The notes: generated by a model not told the origin, from the letters alone. Shown: positions 38,083-48,750, numbered from the stretch's first letter. The stretch is DNA of 64,000 nucleotides from Roseiarcus sp963809245 (GCA_963809245.1 CAWEIU010000002.1:310001-374000); one strand, 5' to 3'. Program-made: numbers and translations.

Positions 38083-38097
38083 GATGACCCGCGGCCG

Positions 38098-38568
38098 TCA
38101 ACTGAAGTGGAACAGACCCGTCATGATGTTGCGCAGGAAGTCGGGCTCCGCGCCGCCGGTCGGCGTCGTGCGCGAGACGAAATCGAACACCTTGCCGTCC
38201 TTCATGCCGTAATTGGCGATGCGGGACACTTTGCCGCCCTTGTCGAAATAGATCGCCAACACGGTCTGGTCGGTCATTTTCGCGTTCATGAAGGCGAGCG
38301 GGCGCGACATCTTCTGGCCGATATAGTACCAGGCGTCGCCGCCGACGGTCGACGTCGTCGAGGGCGTGCCCATCAACGCAAGCGCCTGCGGCTTCGTCGT
38401 CGCGCCGACCTTGATCTGATCCAGCGTCGGCTGGTCGACCTGATAGCCGCGAACGAAATCGCCGTCGTACCCCATGCAACCGGAAAGCGTGGCGCTGAGG
38501 ACGACGAGGCCGGCCAGAGCAACGCAACGCGGACGCGCGAAAAGGCTGAATTGTGGTCTCGACAGCAT
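38098..38568 (-). CDS. bamE: Outer membrane assembly lipoprotein BamE (SmpA/OmlA)
   Basis: Small lipoprotein of the BAM complex that inserts beta-barrel proteins into the outer membrane; 156 residues. The signal peptide ends in LVVLSATLSGC, with the lipidated Cys, followed by a BamE domain (LDQIKVGATTKPQALALMGTP, then WYYIGQK and VLAIYFDKGGKVSRI). ATG 38568 follows GCGGAG; a TTG at 38589 is a weaker alternative. It is divergent from the cytochrome bc1 chaperone, a conserved arrangement in this order. Confidence 0.92.
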   Translation of the reverse strand: MLSRPQFSLFARPRCVALAGLVVLSATLSGCMGYDGDFVRGYQVDQPTLDQIKVGATTKPQALALMGTPSTTSTVGGDAWYYIGQKMSRPLAFMNAKMTDQTVLAIYFDKGGKVSRIANYGMKDGKVFDFVSRTTPTGGAEPDFLRNIMTGLFHFS

Positions 38569-38659
38569 GAGGGCGCTCCGCTTCCCCAAGAAGCTTTTTC
38601 ACTTGCCAGATCGGCTGTCGATGCCTAACCCAAGGCGCTTACGAAAAGCAAGGCGTCGT

Positions 38660-39211
38660 ATGTTCCTCGCCCGCTGGCGCGCCCGGCGCGTCAACCGCAT
38701 CCTGATCGAGCAGATTCACGGCGAGATCGTGACGGCTGCGCGCGCGCCGAGGCTCTACGCGGAATGGGCTGTGCCCGACACGCTCGACGGCCGATTCGAA
38801 ATGGTCGTGCTGCACGCCGGTTTGGCGACGCGGCGATTGGCTCAATTCGGCGACGCCGGCGGCGAAATCGCGCAGGAGCTGGTCGATTGCGTCTTCGCCC
38901 ACCTCGAAGACGCTCTGCGCGAAATGGCGATCGGCGACGCGGGCGTCGTCAAGCGCTTGAAGGCGATGATCGAATCGTTCTCCGGCCGAAGCGCCGCCTA
39001 CGCCAAGGCGCTGGACGCCTCCGACGATGAAGGGCTCGCCGCCGCTCTCGCGCGCAACGTCTATGCCGCGTCGACGATGGAGGCGGCGCCGCACGCGAGG
39101 GACCTCGCCGCCTATGTCAGGGACGTCGCCGCGGCGTTCGACCGCCGCGAGATAAGCGACTTTACCCACGGGCCGTTTCGCTATCCCGAACGCCTCGGAG
39201 GCGCATCATGA
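38660..39211 (+). CDS. Ubiquinol-cytochrome c chaperone (CBP3-like)
   Basis: A 183-residue protein of the ubiquinol-cytochrome c chaperone family, whose mitochondrial relative Cbp3 assists cytochrome b assembly into complex III. Typical segments: EIVTAARAPRLYAEWAVPDT, TLDGRFEMVVLHAGLATRRL and FAHLEDALREMAIGDAGVVK. The ATG at 38660 (MFLARWRARRVN) matches family starts; ATG 38621 would add 13 basic residues. It overlaps the next gene by 4 nt (ATGA). Confidence 0.88.
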   Translation: MFLARWRARRVNRILIEQIHGEIVTAARAPRLYAEWAVPDTLDGRFEMVVLHAGLATRRLAQFGDAGGEIAQELVDCVFAHLEDALREMAIGDAGVVKRLKAMIESFSGRSAAYAKALDASDDEGLAAALARNVYAASTMEAAPHARDLAAYVRDVAAAFDRREISDFTHGPFRYPERLGGAS

Positions 39212-39750
39212 CCAACGACCTTCCCTTCAGCCGCCCGGTCCGGGTCGAACCGCTGCCGAAGGACGGCCTCAACCAGACGATCGAGGCGGACGCCGCCGAG
39301 CGCGCCGCCCTTGCCGCGCTTAACGGCCTTCTCGCCATCGCCAAACTCAGGGCGAACCTCACGCTGCGCAGGGCGGGGCGGGACGCGGTACGCGTCACGG
39401 GGCAGGTGCTCGCCGAGGTTACGCAGACCTGCATCGTCTCGCTCGAGCCTTTCGCGGTCATGATCGACGAGCCGGTTGACGTGCGTTTCGCGCCGCCAAG
39501 GGAAGCCGCGGCGGGGCGTCGCAAGCAAAGCGACGGCGAGGCCGACGTCGCCCGTTTCGATGCCGAGGACCCGCCTGATCCCGTCGTCGACGGCAAGATC
39601 GATCTCGGGGCGCTCGCGGCTGAATTCATGGCGCTCGCGCTCGATCCCTATCCGCGCAAGCCTGGCGCCCTGTTCGAGCCGTCTGACGAGGATGCGCCAA
39701 ACAATTCGCCGTTCGGCGCGCTCGCCGATCTCGACAAGACGAAGCGCTGA
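39208..39750 (+). CDS. DUF177 (YceD-like) protein
   Basis: A 180-residue protein related to YceD, linked in plants and bacteria to 23S rRNA accumulation. Recognisable core: VTGQVLAEVTQTCIVSLEPF, then an acidic stretch and GKIDLGALAAEFMALALDPY PRKPG. Within the core one of the usual paired cysteines is present (TCIVSLEP). In many genomes it precedes rpmF/plsX; here the next gene is on the opposite strand, so the plsX-fabH block is not attached. Confidence 0.88.
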   Translation: MTNDLPFSRPVRVEPLPKDGLNQTIEADAAERAALAALNGLLAIAKLRANLTLRRAGRDAVRVTGQVLAEVTQTCIVSLEPFAVMIDEPVDVRFAPPREAAAGRRKQSDGEADVARFDAEDPPDPVVDGKIDLGALAAEFMALALDPYPRKPGALFEPSDEDAPNNSPFGALADLDKTKR

Positions 39751-39759
39751 GCGCGCGCC

Positions 39760-40791
39760 CTAGCTAGCGCGGGGCAGGGCCATGCGCTCCTGCGGTCCGA
39801 TCCAGAGGCGCAGCCGTTCAGAGCGCCTGAGAAAGTCGACGCTGACGGTGCGGCTGATCTTGTCGGCGTCCAGGGCGCGGATGAGATCGGCGACGCTCGT
39901 CACCGACTTGCCGTCGAGGGCGACGATAAGGTCGCCCGTGAGCAATCCGGCCTGAGCCGCCGGCCCGTTTTGGTCGACCGTGAGCAGCCGCGCGCCGCTC
40001 GACTGTTCGACGCCGAGTCGCACTGCGATTCGGCGCGGAATCGGCATCGTCGCCGCGCCGACGCCGATATAGGCGCGGCGCACGCGACCATGGCGCGCGA
40101 TTTCGCCGGCGACGAAGTTCGCCGTGTTGGAGGCGACCGCGAAGCAGATGCCCTGCGCGCCCATGATGATGGCCGTGTTGATGCCGATCACCTCGCCGCT
40201 CGATGACACCAGCGGCCCCCCGGAATTGCCGGGATTGAGCGCTGCGTCGGTCTGCACGACGTCCTCGATCATGCGGCCCGAGCGCGATTGCAGCGTGCGC
40301 CCGAGCGCCGAGACGACGCCGGTCGTGACGGTCGCGTCGAAGCCCAGGGGGTTGCCGATCGCGATCGCGATCTGACCGCGGCGCAGTTTCCCGCTGTCGC
40401 CGAGCCGCGCCGCGGGCAAAGTGACGCTCTCGTCGACGCGCAGGAGGGCGAGATCCGTGTCCGGGTCGTCGCCCAGCACGCGCGCCTGCAGCTCGCGCCC
40501 TTCGAGCGTCGTCAGGACGACGCTGCGGGCGCCTTGCACGACGTGGCTGTTGGTCAGCGCAAGGCCGTCGGGCGAGATGATCACGCCCGAGCCGGAGCCT
40601 GCGCCACGGCCGCCACGGCGAACGTCGATCCGAACGACGCTCGGGCCGACGCGGTCGACGACATCCGCGACGACCCTGGAGTAACCGTCGAGCAGGGCGG
40701 AATCGCTCGCCGCCGAGGGCTGGCCAAAGCCGCTCGACGCGCCGTCGTCAACCGCAAAGAGCACTTCTGAGAAAGGAACTGTGTCGAACAT
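39760..40791 (-). CDS. Trypsin-like serine protease with PDZ domain (S1C, DegP/HtrA family)
   Basis: A 343-residue protease. Catalytic triad: His83 in LTNSHVVQ, Asp113 in DPDTDLALLRV, Ser190 in NPGNSGGPLV. A single PDZ domain occupies about 235-330 (GPAAQAGLLTGDLIVALDGK). No signal peptide or transmembrane helix is visible at the start (MFDTVPFSEVLFAVDDG), so it may act in the cytoplasm, unlike classical DegP; the frame is open further upstream but that sequence is not export-like. Ribosome binding site weak. Convergent with DUF177, divergent from the LuxR gene. Confidence 0.9.
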   Translation of the reverse strand: MFDTVPFSEVLFAVDDGASSGFGQPSAASDSALLDGYSRVVADVVDRVGPSVVRIDVRRGGRGAGSGSGVIISPDGLALTNSHVVQGARSVVLTTLEGRELQARVLGDDPDTDLALLRVDESVTLPAARLGDSGKLRRGQIAIAIGNPLGFDATVTTGVVSALGRTLQSRSGRMIEDVVQTDAALNPGNSGGPLVSSSGEVIGINTAIIMGAQGICFAVASNTANFVAGEIARHGRVRRAYIGVGAATMPIPRRIAVRLGVEQSSGARLLTVDQNGPAAQAGLLTGDLIVALDGKSVTSVADLIRALDADKISRTVSVDFLRRSERLRLWIGPQERMALPRAS

Positions 40792-41020
40792 GTGACGGCA
40801 TATGGGAGGGCTCGACGGCGCCTGCAAGACGGCTCGCTGACCTTGACCTCGTCGCCGGCCGAGCCGTCCGGTGCAAAGGCGTCTCCAAAGTGTTTCGAAA
40901 TGCAACAAGCGTCGTGGCCCGCCGCTTGCGTCTGGATGATCGGGCTCGAAATCGGGCCCGCAGCGGGACGTGAAGCCGAGGCGGCCTCCGCCGGCTCGTA
41001 AAGCAATCTCGGTCTGAATC

Positions 41021-41833
41021 ATGAGTCCAGGACGGGACGCGATGACCCACCATGATCGAGGTCCAACCAGCGGGAGCTGGCAGGTGACGGGCGAAGGCCA
41101 GGGGAAGCGGTCGCGAATCGTGCTGATCGAGCCCCGGACCTGGCTGCGCGAGTGCTTGGCTTACGCCTTGGAGGACTTTCTCCCGGAGATGGCGATCGAG
41201 GCCGTCGCCTCGGTGAGCGAGGTCGCCCCCGGACCGGTCGCGCTGTTTCTGATCGGTGTCGATCCGCGGTCGGCGGACGAAATGACCGCTCTCTCGGATC
41301 GTATCGACACGCTGCGCGGGCTTGGCGAAGGGGCGCCGATCGCCGCCTATCTCCATTCCAACGGCGCCGATATCGTCGCGTCGCTGACTGCGATGGGCGT
41401 GGTGGGCGTCATCCTGCCGGATTCCGGCGTCAAGATCGCGGTCGCCGCCGTTCGCCTGATGGCGGCAGGGGGAATCTTCAGGCCGGTGATCGTGCGCGCC
41501 TACAAGGAAGAGAGCGCCGCGGAACCGTCGCCGATCGTCCCGCAGAGGTCGCCGACTTCACCGCCTTCGCCGCAACCCCAGGCGACCGAGCCGCCGTCGG
41601 CGGCGAGCCTGACGCCGCGCGAGCGCGAGGTGCTGGTCCGGCTGCGCGCCGGGCGCGCCAACAAGACCATCGCCTTCGATCTGCAAATTTCCGAGGGCAC
41701 GGTGAAGGCGCATCTGCGCAGCATCATGGCGAAGCTCAACGCCACCAACCGTACGCAGGCCGCCGTTCGTTTCAGCGCGTCTCAACCTGTCCTGCGTCCG
41801 CGCGACGATCGCGACCCGCCCGATACGAAGTAG
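41021..41833 (+). CDS. LuxR-type regulator with degenerate receiver domain
   Basis: Transcription factor of 270 residues. Residues about 30-155 look like a receiver fold (RIVLIEPRTWLRECLAYALE) but the acidic pocket is IEP, no clear phospho-accepting Asp sits at the end of strand 3 (ALFLIGVDPRS), and the conserved Lys is replaced (GVILPDS). A Pro/Ser-rich linker leads to a GerE/LuxR HTH: SLTPREREVLVRLRAGRANK, then LQISEGTVKAHLRSIMAKLN. It probably works without phosphorylation. Lies next to the glycogen operon end (convergent, 19 bp), but its targets are unknown. Confidence 0.85.
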   Translation: MSPGRDAMTHHDRGPTSGSWQVTGEGQGKRSRIVLIEPRTWLRECLAYALEDFLPEMAIEAVASVSEVAPGPVALFLIGVDPRSADEMTALSDRIDTLRGLGEGAPIAAYLHSNGADIVASLTAMGVVGVILPDSGVKIAVAAVRLMAAGGIFRPVIVRAYKEESAAEPSPIVPQRSPTSPPSPQPQATEPPSAASLTPREREVLVRLRAGRANKTIAFDLQISEGTVKAHLRSIMAKLNATNRTQAAVRFSASQPVLRPRDDRDPPDTK

Positions 41834-41852
41834 GCGCTTAGAGCGTCGCTCG

Positions 41853-44800
41853 TCATCTCCGCCGCGCCGCCAGGGCCGCGAGGATCGCGTGGGCTCGAGG
41901 CGAATCGAACAGCGCCTCGACGTCGACGGCGAGCTTGTGGCGCCAATTGGGACGCTCGCGGTCGGTGCCGGGCAGATTGGTCGCGTTCCTCTCCCCCGCC
42001 AGATCGTCGAATTGGGCGCTCGCGAACAACGAGCCGGCGCCCGCCAGAAAGGCGTGAACCGCCGCCGCCAGCGGGTCGGACATTGGCGCCGAGAGATCCT
42101 CGCCGTTGCCGGAAAGGCCCAGCGCGGCGAACAGGGCCCGCTTCTCGAGCAGGCGCTCGCCGATTTCCTGATGGGCGTCTTCGAGGCTGACGAAGCCGAG
42201 CGAGAGACGCTCGGCGATGTCGGCCCCGGACCACCAGCCGGCGAGCGTCGGCAGATCGTGGGTGGCGACGCAGGCGACCGACAGCGGCGGATATTGGGCT
42301 GGCGGCAGGAAGTCGGCGCCGCGCCGCTCGAACCAGAGCACGCGCATTCCCGGAATTTTGGCGCGCGTCAGCGTGTCGCGGAAGCCCTGTGGGACGGTGC
42401 CGAGATCCTCGCCGATCACCGTGCAGCGATGGCGTTGGCTCTCCAAGGCGACATGACCAATGAGATCGTCGAAAGGGTAGGCGAGATAGGCTCCCTCGGC
42501 CGGGCGGGCGCCGTCGGGCACGACGAAGAGCCGCGTCAGGCCCATCGCATGGTCGATGCGCAGCATGCCGGCGTGGCGCATGTTCGCCGCGAGCAGCGCG
42601 CTGAAGCCGCGCCAGCCGTCCACCGCCGAGGCGTGCGGGTCCGGCGGCTGAACGTTCCAGACCTGTCCCTGCGCCGAAAATGGGTCGGGCGGCGCGCCAA
42701 CGCTCACGCGCTGCGCAAGTTCGCTCGCGCGGGCCCAGCTTTCCGCGCCGTCCGGCGCCGCGCCGACCGCGAGATCGCGGTAGAGGCCGATGTCGAGCCC
42801 GGCGTCCCGGGCACGCTTCGCCGCGGCCGCCAATTGCCGATCCGCCAGCCATTGCGTGAAGAGGGCGAACGCGACATCGTCGGCATGCTCGGCGGCTTTG
42901 CGCTCGAGCGCTTCACGCTCGCCCGCGCGCAACGCGCCGGGCCAGCGGCGCCAGTCTTCGCCCGCCCGCTCTCGCGCGATCGCCTGGAAAATGACGAAGC
43001 GACGCAGCGCGTCGCCGCCTTGCTCGACGAAGCGGGCGTGGTCGGCGAAGAGCGGATCGGCCGCGGTGCGTGCCCGGGCGCGCTTGAATGCGGCGAAGCG
43101 CGCCGCGAGCGTCTGGCGCTTGATCGCCCACACCGCCTCGTAGTCGACCGCCGAGGCGTGCGACGCCGCTTCGATCGCGCCGGCCAGCGCCGCGATCGTC
43201 GCATCGCTTGCGTCGTCGCGCGGCAGGCCGACTGGGTCGAGGACGTCGATGTGGAGGGGATCGATGAAGCGCCTGTCCGAGGGGTGATAGGGGCTGCAGC
43301 GAAGACGGTCGGATTCCGCCAAGGCGTGGAGGGGGTTGACGCCGAGAAACGCGGCCCCGGCCCGACCGGCCCGCTCTCCGGCGAGAGCGAGCGTCGTCAG
43401 ATCGCCGATCCCCTGGTCGCGGGCGCGGCGCAAGGCGTAAAGCTGCGCCGAGAGGCCGAAACGGCGACGGAGCGCTCCCTCGGCGCCGTAGGCCTCCGGC
43501 GGCGCGACCGTCAAAGCGCATTCGACCCCGTCGAGGACGAGGCGATGGCGGCCGGTCGGCAATTCCGGCAGTTCGATCTCGCGTTCGAGCACGGTGCGCC
43601 CATCGGCGAGGAGGCGGGTCGTCGCCTCGCTCTCGGGCGCGCGCCAGTCGATTGTGCGACCGTCCTCCGTGACGATGCGGGGTTCGAGGCGGCGGACCGG
43701 CTCGCCGGGATCGACGCGAGCAGGAACGCGCAGCGGCTCGCCGAGCCGCCACACCAACGCGTTCGGCAGGCGGCGCGCGGTCGTCTCCTCGACGAGTCGA
43801 GCCAGACTTTCGCGTAATTGCGCTTGCGAAGCCGCCGGCAGGCGCAAAGCGTCGAGCAAGGCGAGCTTGGTCTCGGGCGGGACGATGGTGCGCCGGCCTT
43901 CGACGTCCCACCAATCCGGCGCAATGCCGGCCGCCTGGGCGAGCGCGTCGATCTCGCGCGCGTCTGGCGCCCTGCCGCGCTTGGGGTCGCCTGCAGCATC
44001 GAGTTCGGCGAGGATGAGCGTCGCGCGCGGGGCGATGCGGGCGCGGTCGGCCACCGCCAGCGGCGCGTCGTCGTGCGCATCGTCGGCCGTGTCGATGAGA
44101 ATGCGCCACGTCTTGCCGTCCCTCGGCTCAGGCAGGCGCAGAAACCCCGGCCGCGCGGCGCGGTTGAACGCAACCGCCACGCGATCGACGCCGTTCGGTT
44201 CGGGCGCGGCGAGGATGGCGACGAGAACGTCGCCGTCCAGCGCGTCCCATTGCGCCGCCGAGCTCAACGACGCCTCGGCGTCGCGCCATTCGACATCAGG
44301 GATGCCGGAGCCGTCGACGGCTTGGCCCGACAGCCAGGCCTGAGCTCGACAGCGCGGGATGCTCGCGCCTGATTTTCGACAGACGGCGCACGAAAGCGAT
44401 CAGCGCGGCGTCGGCGCGGCTCCAGTCGATCCACGAGATCGCGTTGTCCTGCGCATAGGCGTTGTTGTTGCCGCGCTGGCTGTGGCCGAGCTCGGAGCCC
44501 ATGGCGAGCATTGGCGTCCCGCGGGAAACGAAGGTCAGCGCAAGCAGATTGCGTTGATCGCGGAGCCGCGCGGTGTGGATCGCCGGATCCTCCGATGGCC
44601 CCTCGGCGCCGTGATTCCAGGAGAAGTTCTCGTTCGTTCCGTCGTGGTTATATTCGCCGTTGGCCTCGTTGTGCTTTTGCGTATAGGCGACGATGTCGGC
44701 GAGGGTGAAGCCGTCGTGCGAGGCCACGAAGTTCACGCTCTTGGCCGCGTTTCGCGCGTTGGCGAAAACATCGTGCGAGCCGGCGAGGCGGGTCGCGAGT

Positions 44801-46019
44801 TCCCCCGCATCCGGGCGTCGCCACGCCAGAAGCGGCGCGCGGAGTCGCGGAAGCGATCGTTCCATTCGCCCCAGGCGTCGGGAAACGCGCCGAGGCGATA
44901 GCCGCCGGGACCGACATCCCACGGCTCGGCGATCATTTTCGCCTGGCTCAGAATCGGATGTTCCGCGATCGCCGAGAACATCGGCGCATGGCGATCAAAG
45001 CCTGAGGCGCGCCGTCCCAGCGCCGTCGCGAGATCGAAGCGGAAGCCGTCGACGCCGCCGAACGTCATCCATCGTTCCATGGCCGCGATCGCCATGCGCA
45101 CCACCGGCGGACGGTCGAGCGCGAGGCAATTGCCGCAGCCCGTGTCATTGACGTAGCGCGCGGGATCGTCCGGCAGGAGCCGGAAGTACGAGGCGTTGTC
45201 GAGACCGCGGAAAGAGATCGTCGGCCCCAGTTCGTCGCTCTCGCCGTTGTGGTTGAGCACGATGTCGAGGATCGCCTCCATCCCGGCGGCGTGCAGCGCG
45301 TCGGTCGCAGCGCGCACGTTCGCCCAGCCGTCCGGCGCGAGGCGCGGATCGGGGGCGCCGAGGACGACCGGGTTATAGCCCCAGGCGTTGTTGAGCCCGA
45401 GCGCCGGCAGATGGCGCTCGTCGACCCAGGGGTCGGCCGGCATGATTTCGACCGTCGTGACGCCGAGCGCGGTGAGATGATCGATTACGCCAGGGTGCGC
45501 GAGACCGGCGAAACGACCTCGCGCCTCCTCCGGGATGTCGGCGCGCAGCTTGGTGAGGCCGCGCAGATTGGCCTCGTAGATGACGGTGCGATCCCAGGGG
45601 ATGCGCTGTCGCCCTGGCTCGCCGGCCTTCGGCGCGATCGCAAGCGCCTTGGGCGCAAAGGGCCCGCTGTCGACCCCGAAGGCGAACATTGAAGGATGCA
45701 AAAGGAACGGCCTGTCGAAGGCGCAGGCGTAGGGGTCGGCGAGCAGCTTCGAGACGTCGAAGCGATGGCCTTGTAGCGGATCGAACAGGCCGTCGACGCG
45801 CAGGCCGTAGCGCGCGCCGGTCCGGACGCCGGCGACCTTTGCGCGATGGACGCCGTCGGCGCCGGGCTCGAGCCTTGTGCGCTGGATTTCGCGCCCGCCG
45901 TCCGCGTCGTACAGGCAAAAATAGACGGCGCTCGCGTGGGCTGAGAAGACCGCGACTTCAGCGCCGGCGGGCGTCAGGACGACGCCAGGCGCCGCGCTCG
46001 CCTTCAAAACCTCGTTCAT
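41853..46019 (-). CDS. Fused glycogen debranching enzyme GlgX / 4-alpha-glucanotransferase MalQ, with two frameshifts
   Basis: Bifunctional enzyme: isoamylase-type debranching (GlgX) plus glucan-chain transfer (MalQ). The GlgX half (from ATG 46019) has the CBM48 start, VIYEANLRGLTKLRADIPEE, GGVDGFRFDLATALG (nucleophile Asp), MIAEPWDVGPGGYR and NFVASHDGFTLADIVAY. The MalQ half has WAIKRQTLAARFAAF, MLRIDHAMGLTRLF, CTVIGEDLGTVP and ATHDLPTLAGWW. The reading frame breaks near 44813 (one base missing in a C/G run) and near 44335-44340 (one extra base). Correcting both gives a single 1388-residue fusion, a known alphaproteobacterial arrangement. The start overlaps the glgA stop by 4 nt. Confidence 0.85.
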
Positions 46020-47470
46020 GCCGCGCTCCGCGCGAGCGCGCGATAAAGCGCCGCGTAGCGCTTGGCCGGCCCGCGCCAGGAAACGTCGGCGCGCATGCCG
46101 TTGAGGCGTAGCCGGCGCATCGTCGCGACGTCGCGAAAGTGGGCGAGCGCGCGGTCGAGCGCGTAAGAGAGGGGGTCGACATCGGGCGGCGAAAATTGAA
46201 CGCCGGTCGCGACGCCTGCATTGATCGCGGCGTCGTTCGAGTCGATCACCGTGTCGGCGAGACCGCCGACGCGGGTGACGACCGGCGTTGCACCGTAGCG
46301 CAGGGCGCAGAGCTGGGTCAGTCCGCAGGGCTCGAAGCGGGAGGGCACCACGATGAAATCCGATCCTGCCTGCATCAGATGGGCAAGCGCCTCGTCATAG
46401 CCGAATTCGCAGCCGACTGCGCCCTTGTGAGTGCGCGCGGCGGCGCCGAAACCTTCCTGCAGCGCGATCTCGCCCGCGCCGAGGATCGCCAATTGCGCGC
46501 CGGTCGAGGTAAGCCGCGGCAGCGCGGCGAGCAGGAGGTCCAGACCCTTCTGGCTCGTCAGGCGGGAAATGACCCCGAACAAAGGAATTTCGACGCCCGT
46601 CGTCAGGCCGAAGCGCTGCTGCAAGGCGACCTTGTTGCGCGGGCGCATGTCGATGCGAAGCGCGCTGTAGTTTTGCGCGAGGTTGGGATCGGTGGCGGGG
46701 TTCCACACCATGTCGTCGATGCCGTTGACGATGCCTTCGACCACGTTGGCGCGGGCGCGCAGCAGACCGTCGAGCGCCATGCCGAAGGCGGGCGTCAGGA
46801 TCTCCCGCGCATAGGTCGGCGAGACGGTCGTGATGCGATCGGCGAACTGAAGGCCCGCCTTGAGAAAGCCGACGCCACTGAAATATTCGACGCCGTCGAT
46901 CGCCAGCGCGCTCGGGGGAAAGCCGAGCGGCCTGAGCAGCGACGCAGCGTAGTGCCCTTGGAAGGCGATGTTGTGGATGGTGAGGATGGTACTGGGAGCG
47001 GAGCCGCCGTCGTAGTGGAGATAGGCCGGCGTCAGGGCCGCCTGCCAATCGTGGAGGTGGACGACCTTGGGCGCGAAGCTTGCGATCGCGCCTTTCGCGA
47101 TGTCCGCGCCGACGCGCGCGAGAGCCGCGAAGCGATAAGCGTTGTCGTTCCAATCGAGCCCGTCGGGGCCGAGATAGGGATTGCCCGCCCGGTCGTAGAG
47201 ATGCGGCGCGTCGAGGACGAAGAGGTCGAGCCCGGCGGCGCGCCCAGCGAGCACTCTCGCCGGACCGCCGAACAGGGCAGGGTAGGCGTGCGCCGTCTCC
47301 GCCGCCTGCAGCTTGGCGACAATCGCGGGATAGCCGGGGACAAGCGTGCGCAGCGCGACATCCTCGCGCGCGAGCGCTCCCGGCAAGGCGCCGGCGACGT
47401 CGGCAAGTCCGCCCGTCTTGATCAGCGGATAGACTTCCGAGGCGACCGACAGAGCGACGAGAGCGCTCAT
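46016..47470 (-). CDS. glgA: Glycogen synthase (ADP-glucose)
   Basis: GT5 enzyme elongating alpha-1,4-glucan from ADP-glucose, 484 residues. The donor-binding KTGGLADV motif is in VYPLIKTGGLADVAGALPGA; VVHLHDWQAALTPAYLHYD, ITTVSPTYAREI and FIVVPSRFEPCGLTQLCALR are family hallmarks, the last containing the E-x7-E acid. The start overlaps the glgC stop by 1 nt (TGATG) and the stop overlaps the GlgX-MalQ start by 4 nt. Confidence 0.97.
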   Translation of the reverse strand: MSALVALSVASEVYPLIKTGGLADVAGALPGALAREDVALRTLVPGYPAIVAKLQAAETAHAYPALFGGPARVLAGRAAGLDLFVLDAPHLYDRAGNPYLGPDGLDWNDNAYRFAALARVGADIAKGAIASFAPKVVHLHDWQAALTPAYLHYDGGSAPSTILTIHNIAFQGHYAASLLRPLGFPPSALAIDGVEYFSGVGFLKAGLQFADRITTVSPTYAREILTPAFGMALDGLLRARANVVEGIVNGIDDMVWNPATDPNLAQNYSALRIDMRPRNKVALQQRFGLTTGVEIPLFGVISRLTSQKGLDLLLAALPRLTSTGAQLAILGAGEIALQEGFGAAARTHKGAVGCEFGYDEALAHLMQAGSDFIVVPSRFEPCGLTQLCALRYGATPVVTRVGGLADTVIDSNDAAINAGVATGVQFSPPDVDPLSYALDRALAHFRDVATMRRLRLNGMRADVSWRGPAKRYAALYRALARSAA

Positions 47471-48750
47471 CAGGCGAGCTTGTCGAGCATGGCCTGTGTG
47501 ATCAGCGTCACACCTTGCTCGGTTCGCCGGAATCGCTTCGCGTCAAGATCGGGATCCTCGCCGACGACGAGGCCGTCCGGGATCGTGACATTCGCGTCGA
47601 TGACCGCTTTTTTTAGCTGCGCGCCGCGACCGATCTGGACATAGGGCATGATGACCGCTTCGTGGATGGTCGCGTAGGAGTGCGCGTGAACGCCGGTGAA
47701 CAGCAGCGAGCGCGAGACCGCGGCGCCGGAAATTATGCAGCCGCCCGACACCAGCGAGGAAATGGCGACGCCCCGCCGGCCGTCGAGGTCGTGGACGAAT
47801 TTGGCGGGTGGCGTGATCTCGCCATAGGTCCAGATCGGCCAGGCGCGGTCGTAGAGATCGAGATCAGGAACGATGTCGGTGAGATCGATGTTAGCCGCCC
47901 AGTAAGCGTCGACGGTGCCGACGTCGCGCCAGTAGATGTGTGATTCTTCGTTCGCCGTCACGCAAGACTGCGAGAAGTGGTGCGCCACCGCCGTCCCTTT
48001 GGCGACGAGATGGGGAATGATGTCCTTGCCGAAGTCGTGCGCCGAATTCGGGTCGGCCGCGTCCCGCTTGAGCTCCTCGATCAGGAACTTGGTCTCGAAC
48101 ACATAGATGCCCATGCTGCACAGCGCCCTGTCCGGCTTGCCGGGCATCGAGGGCGGCGAGGCGGGCTTCTCGAGGAAGGAAAGGATCTTGTTGCTCTCGT
48201 CGACGTGCATCACGCCGAAGCTCGAGGCCTCTTCCAGCGTCGCCTCGAGGCACCCCACGGTCACGTCGGCCTTGGACTCGACGTGCTGCTGGAGCATCTT
48301 TTCGTAGTCCATTTTGTAGATATGGTCGCCGGCGAGCAGCACCATGAAGTGCGGCGCATAGCTCTCGATGATGTCGATGTTCTGATAAACCGCGTCGGCC
48401 GTGCCGAGATACCACATGGTCTCCGAGACGCGCTGGGAGGCCGGCAGGATGTCGAAGCTCTCGTTGCGCTCGGGGCGGAAGAAGTTCCAGCCGCGCTGCA
48501 AGTGGCGGATCAGGCTGTGCGCCTTGTATTGCGTTGCGACCGCGATGCGCCGGATGCCGGAATTGAGCGCGTTGGAGAGCGCGAAATCGATGATGCGCGA
48601 TTTGCCGCCGAAGTAGACGGCAGGTTTGGCGCGCCGGTCGGTCAACTCCATCAGGCGGCTGCCGCGCCCGCCGGCCAGCACATAGGCCATCGCGTGGCGG
48701 GAGTAGGGCGGCTCCGGCGTGGCGTCTCGAATCGCTTCCTTGGCGGTCAT
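47470..48750 (-). CDS. glgC: Glucose-1-phosphate adenylyltransferase
   Basis: Makes ADP-glucose from glucose-1-phosphate and ATP, the committed and allosterically controlled step of glycogen synthesis. 426 residues. Nucleotide loop: YVLAGGRGSRLMELTDRRAK; substrate-binding FGGKSRIIDFALSNALNSGI; catalytic Asp in VLLAGDHIYKMDYE; glucose-1-phosphate region GIYVFETKFLIEEL. The C-terminal left-handed helix domain (GGCIISGAAVSRSLLFTGVH) is intact. It lies 55 bp after glgB and overlaps glgA. Confidence 0.97.
   Translation of the reverse strand: MTAKEAIRDATPEPPYSRHAMAYVLAGGRGSRLMELTDRRAKPAVYFGGKSRIIDFALSNALNSGIRRIAVATQYKAHSLIRHLQRGWNFFRPERNESFDILPASQRVSETMWYLGTADAVYQNIDIIESYAPHFMVLLAGDHIYKMDYEKMLQQHVESKADVTVGCLEATLEEASSFGVMHVDESNKILSFLEKPASPPSMPGKPDRALCSMGIYVFETKFLIEELKRDAADPNSAHDFGKDIIPHLVAKGTAVAHHFSQSCVTANEESHIYWRDVGTVDAYWAANIDLTDIVPDLDLYDRAWPIWTYGEITPPAKFVHDLDGRRGVAISSLVSGGCIISGAAVSRSLLFTGVHAHSYATIHEAVIMPYVQIGRGAQLKKAVIDANVTIPDGLVVGEDPDLDAKRFRRTEQGVTLITQAMLDKLA

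Noticed and set aside
41853..44267. A separate malQ gene starting at TTG 44267
   Set aside because: The sequence before and after 44267 is continuous GlgX C-terminal text (SGIPDVEWRDAEASLSSAAQ), so this is the inside of a fusion, not a gene start.
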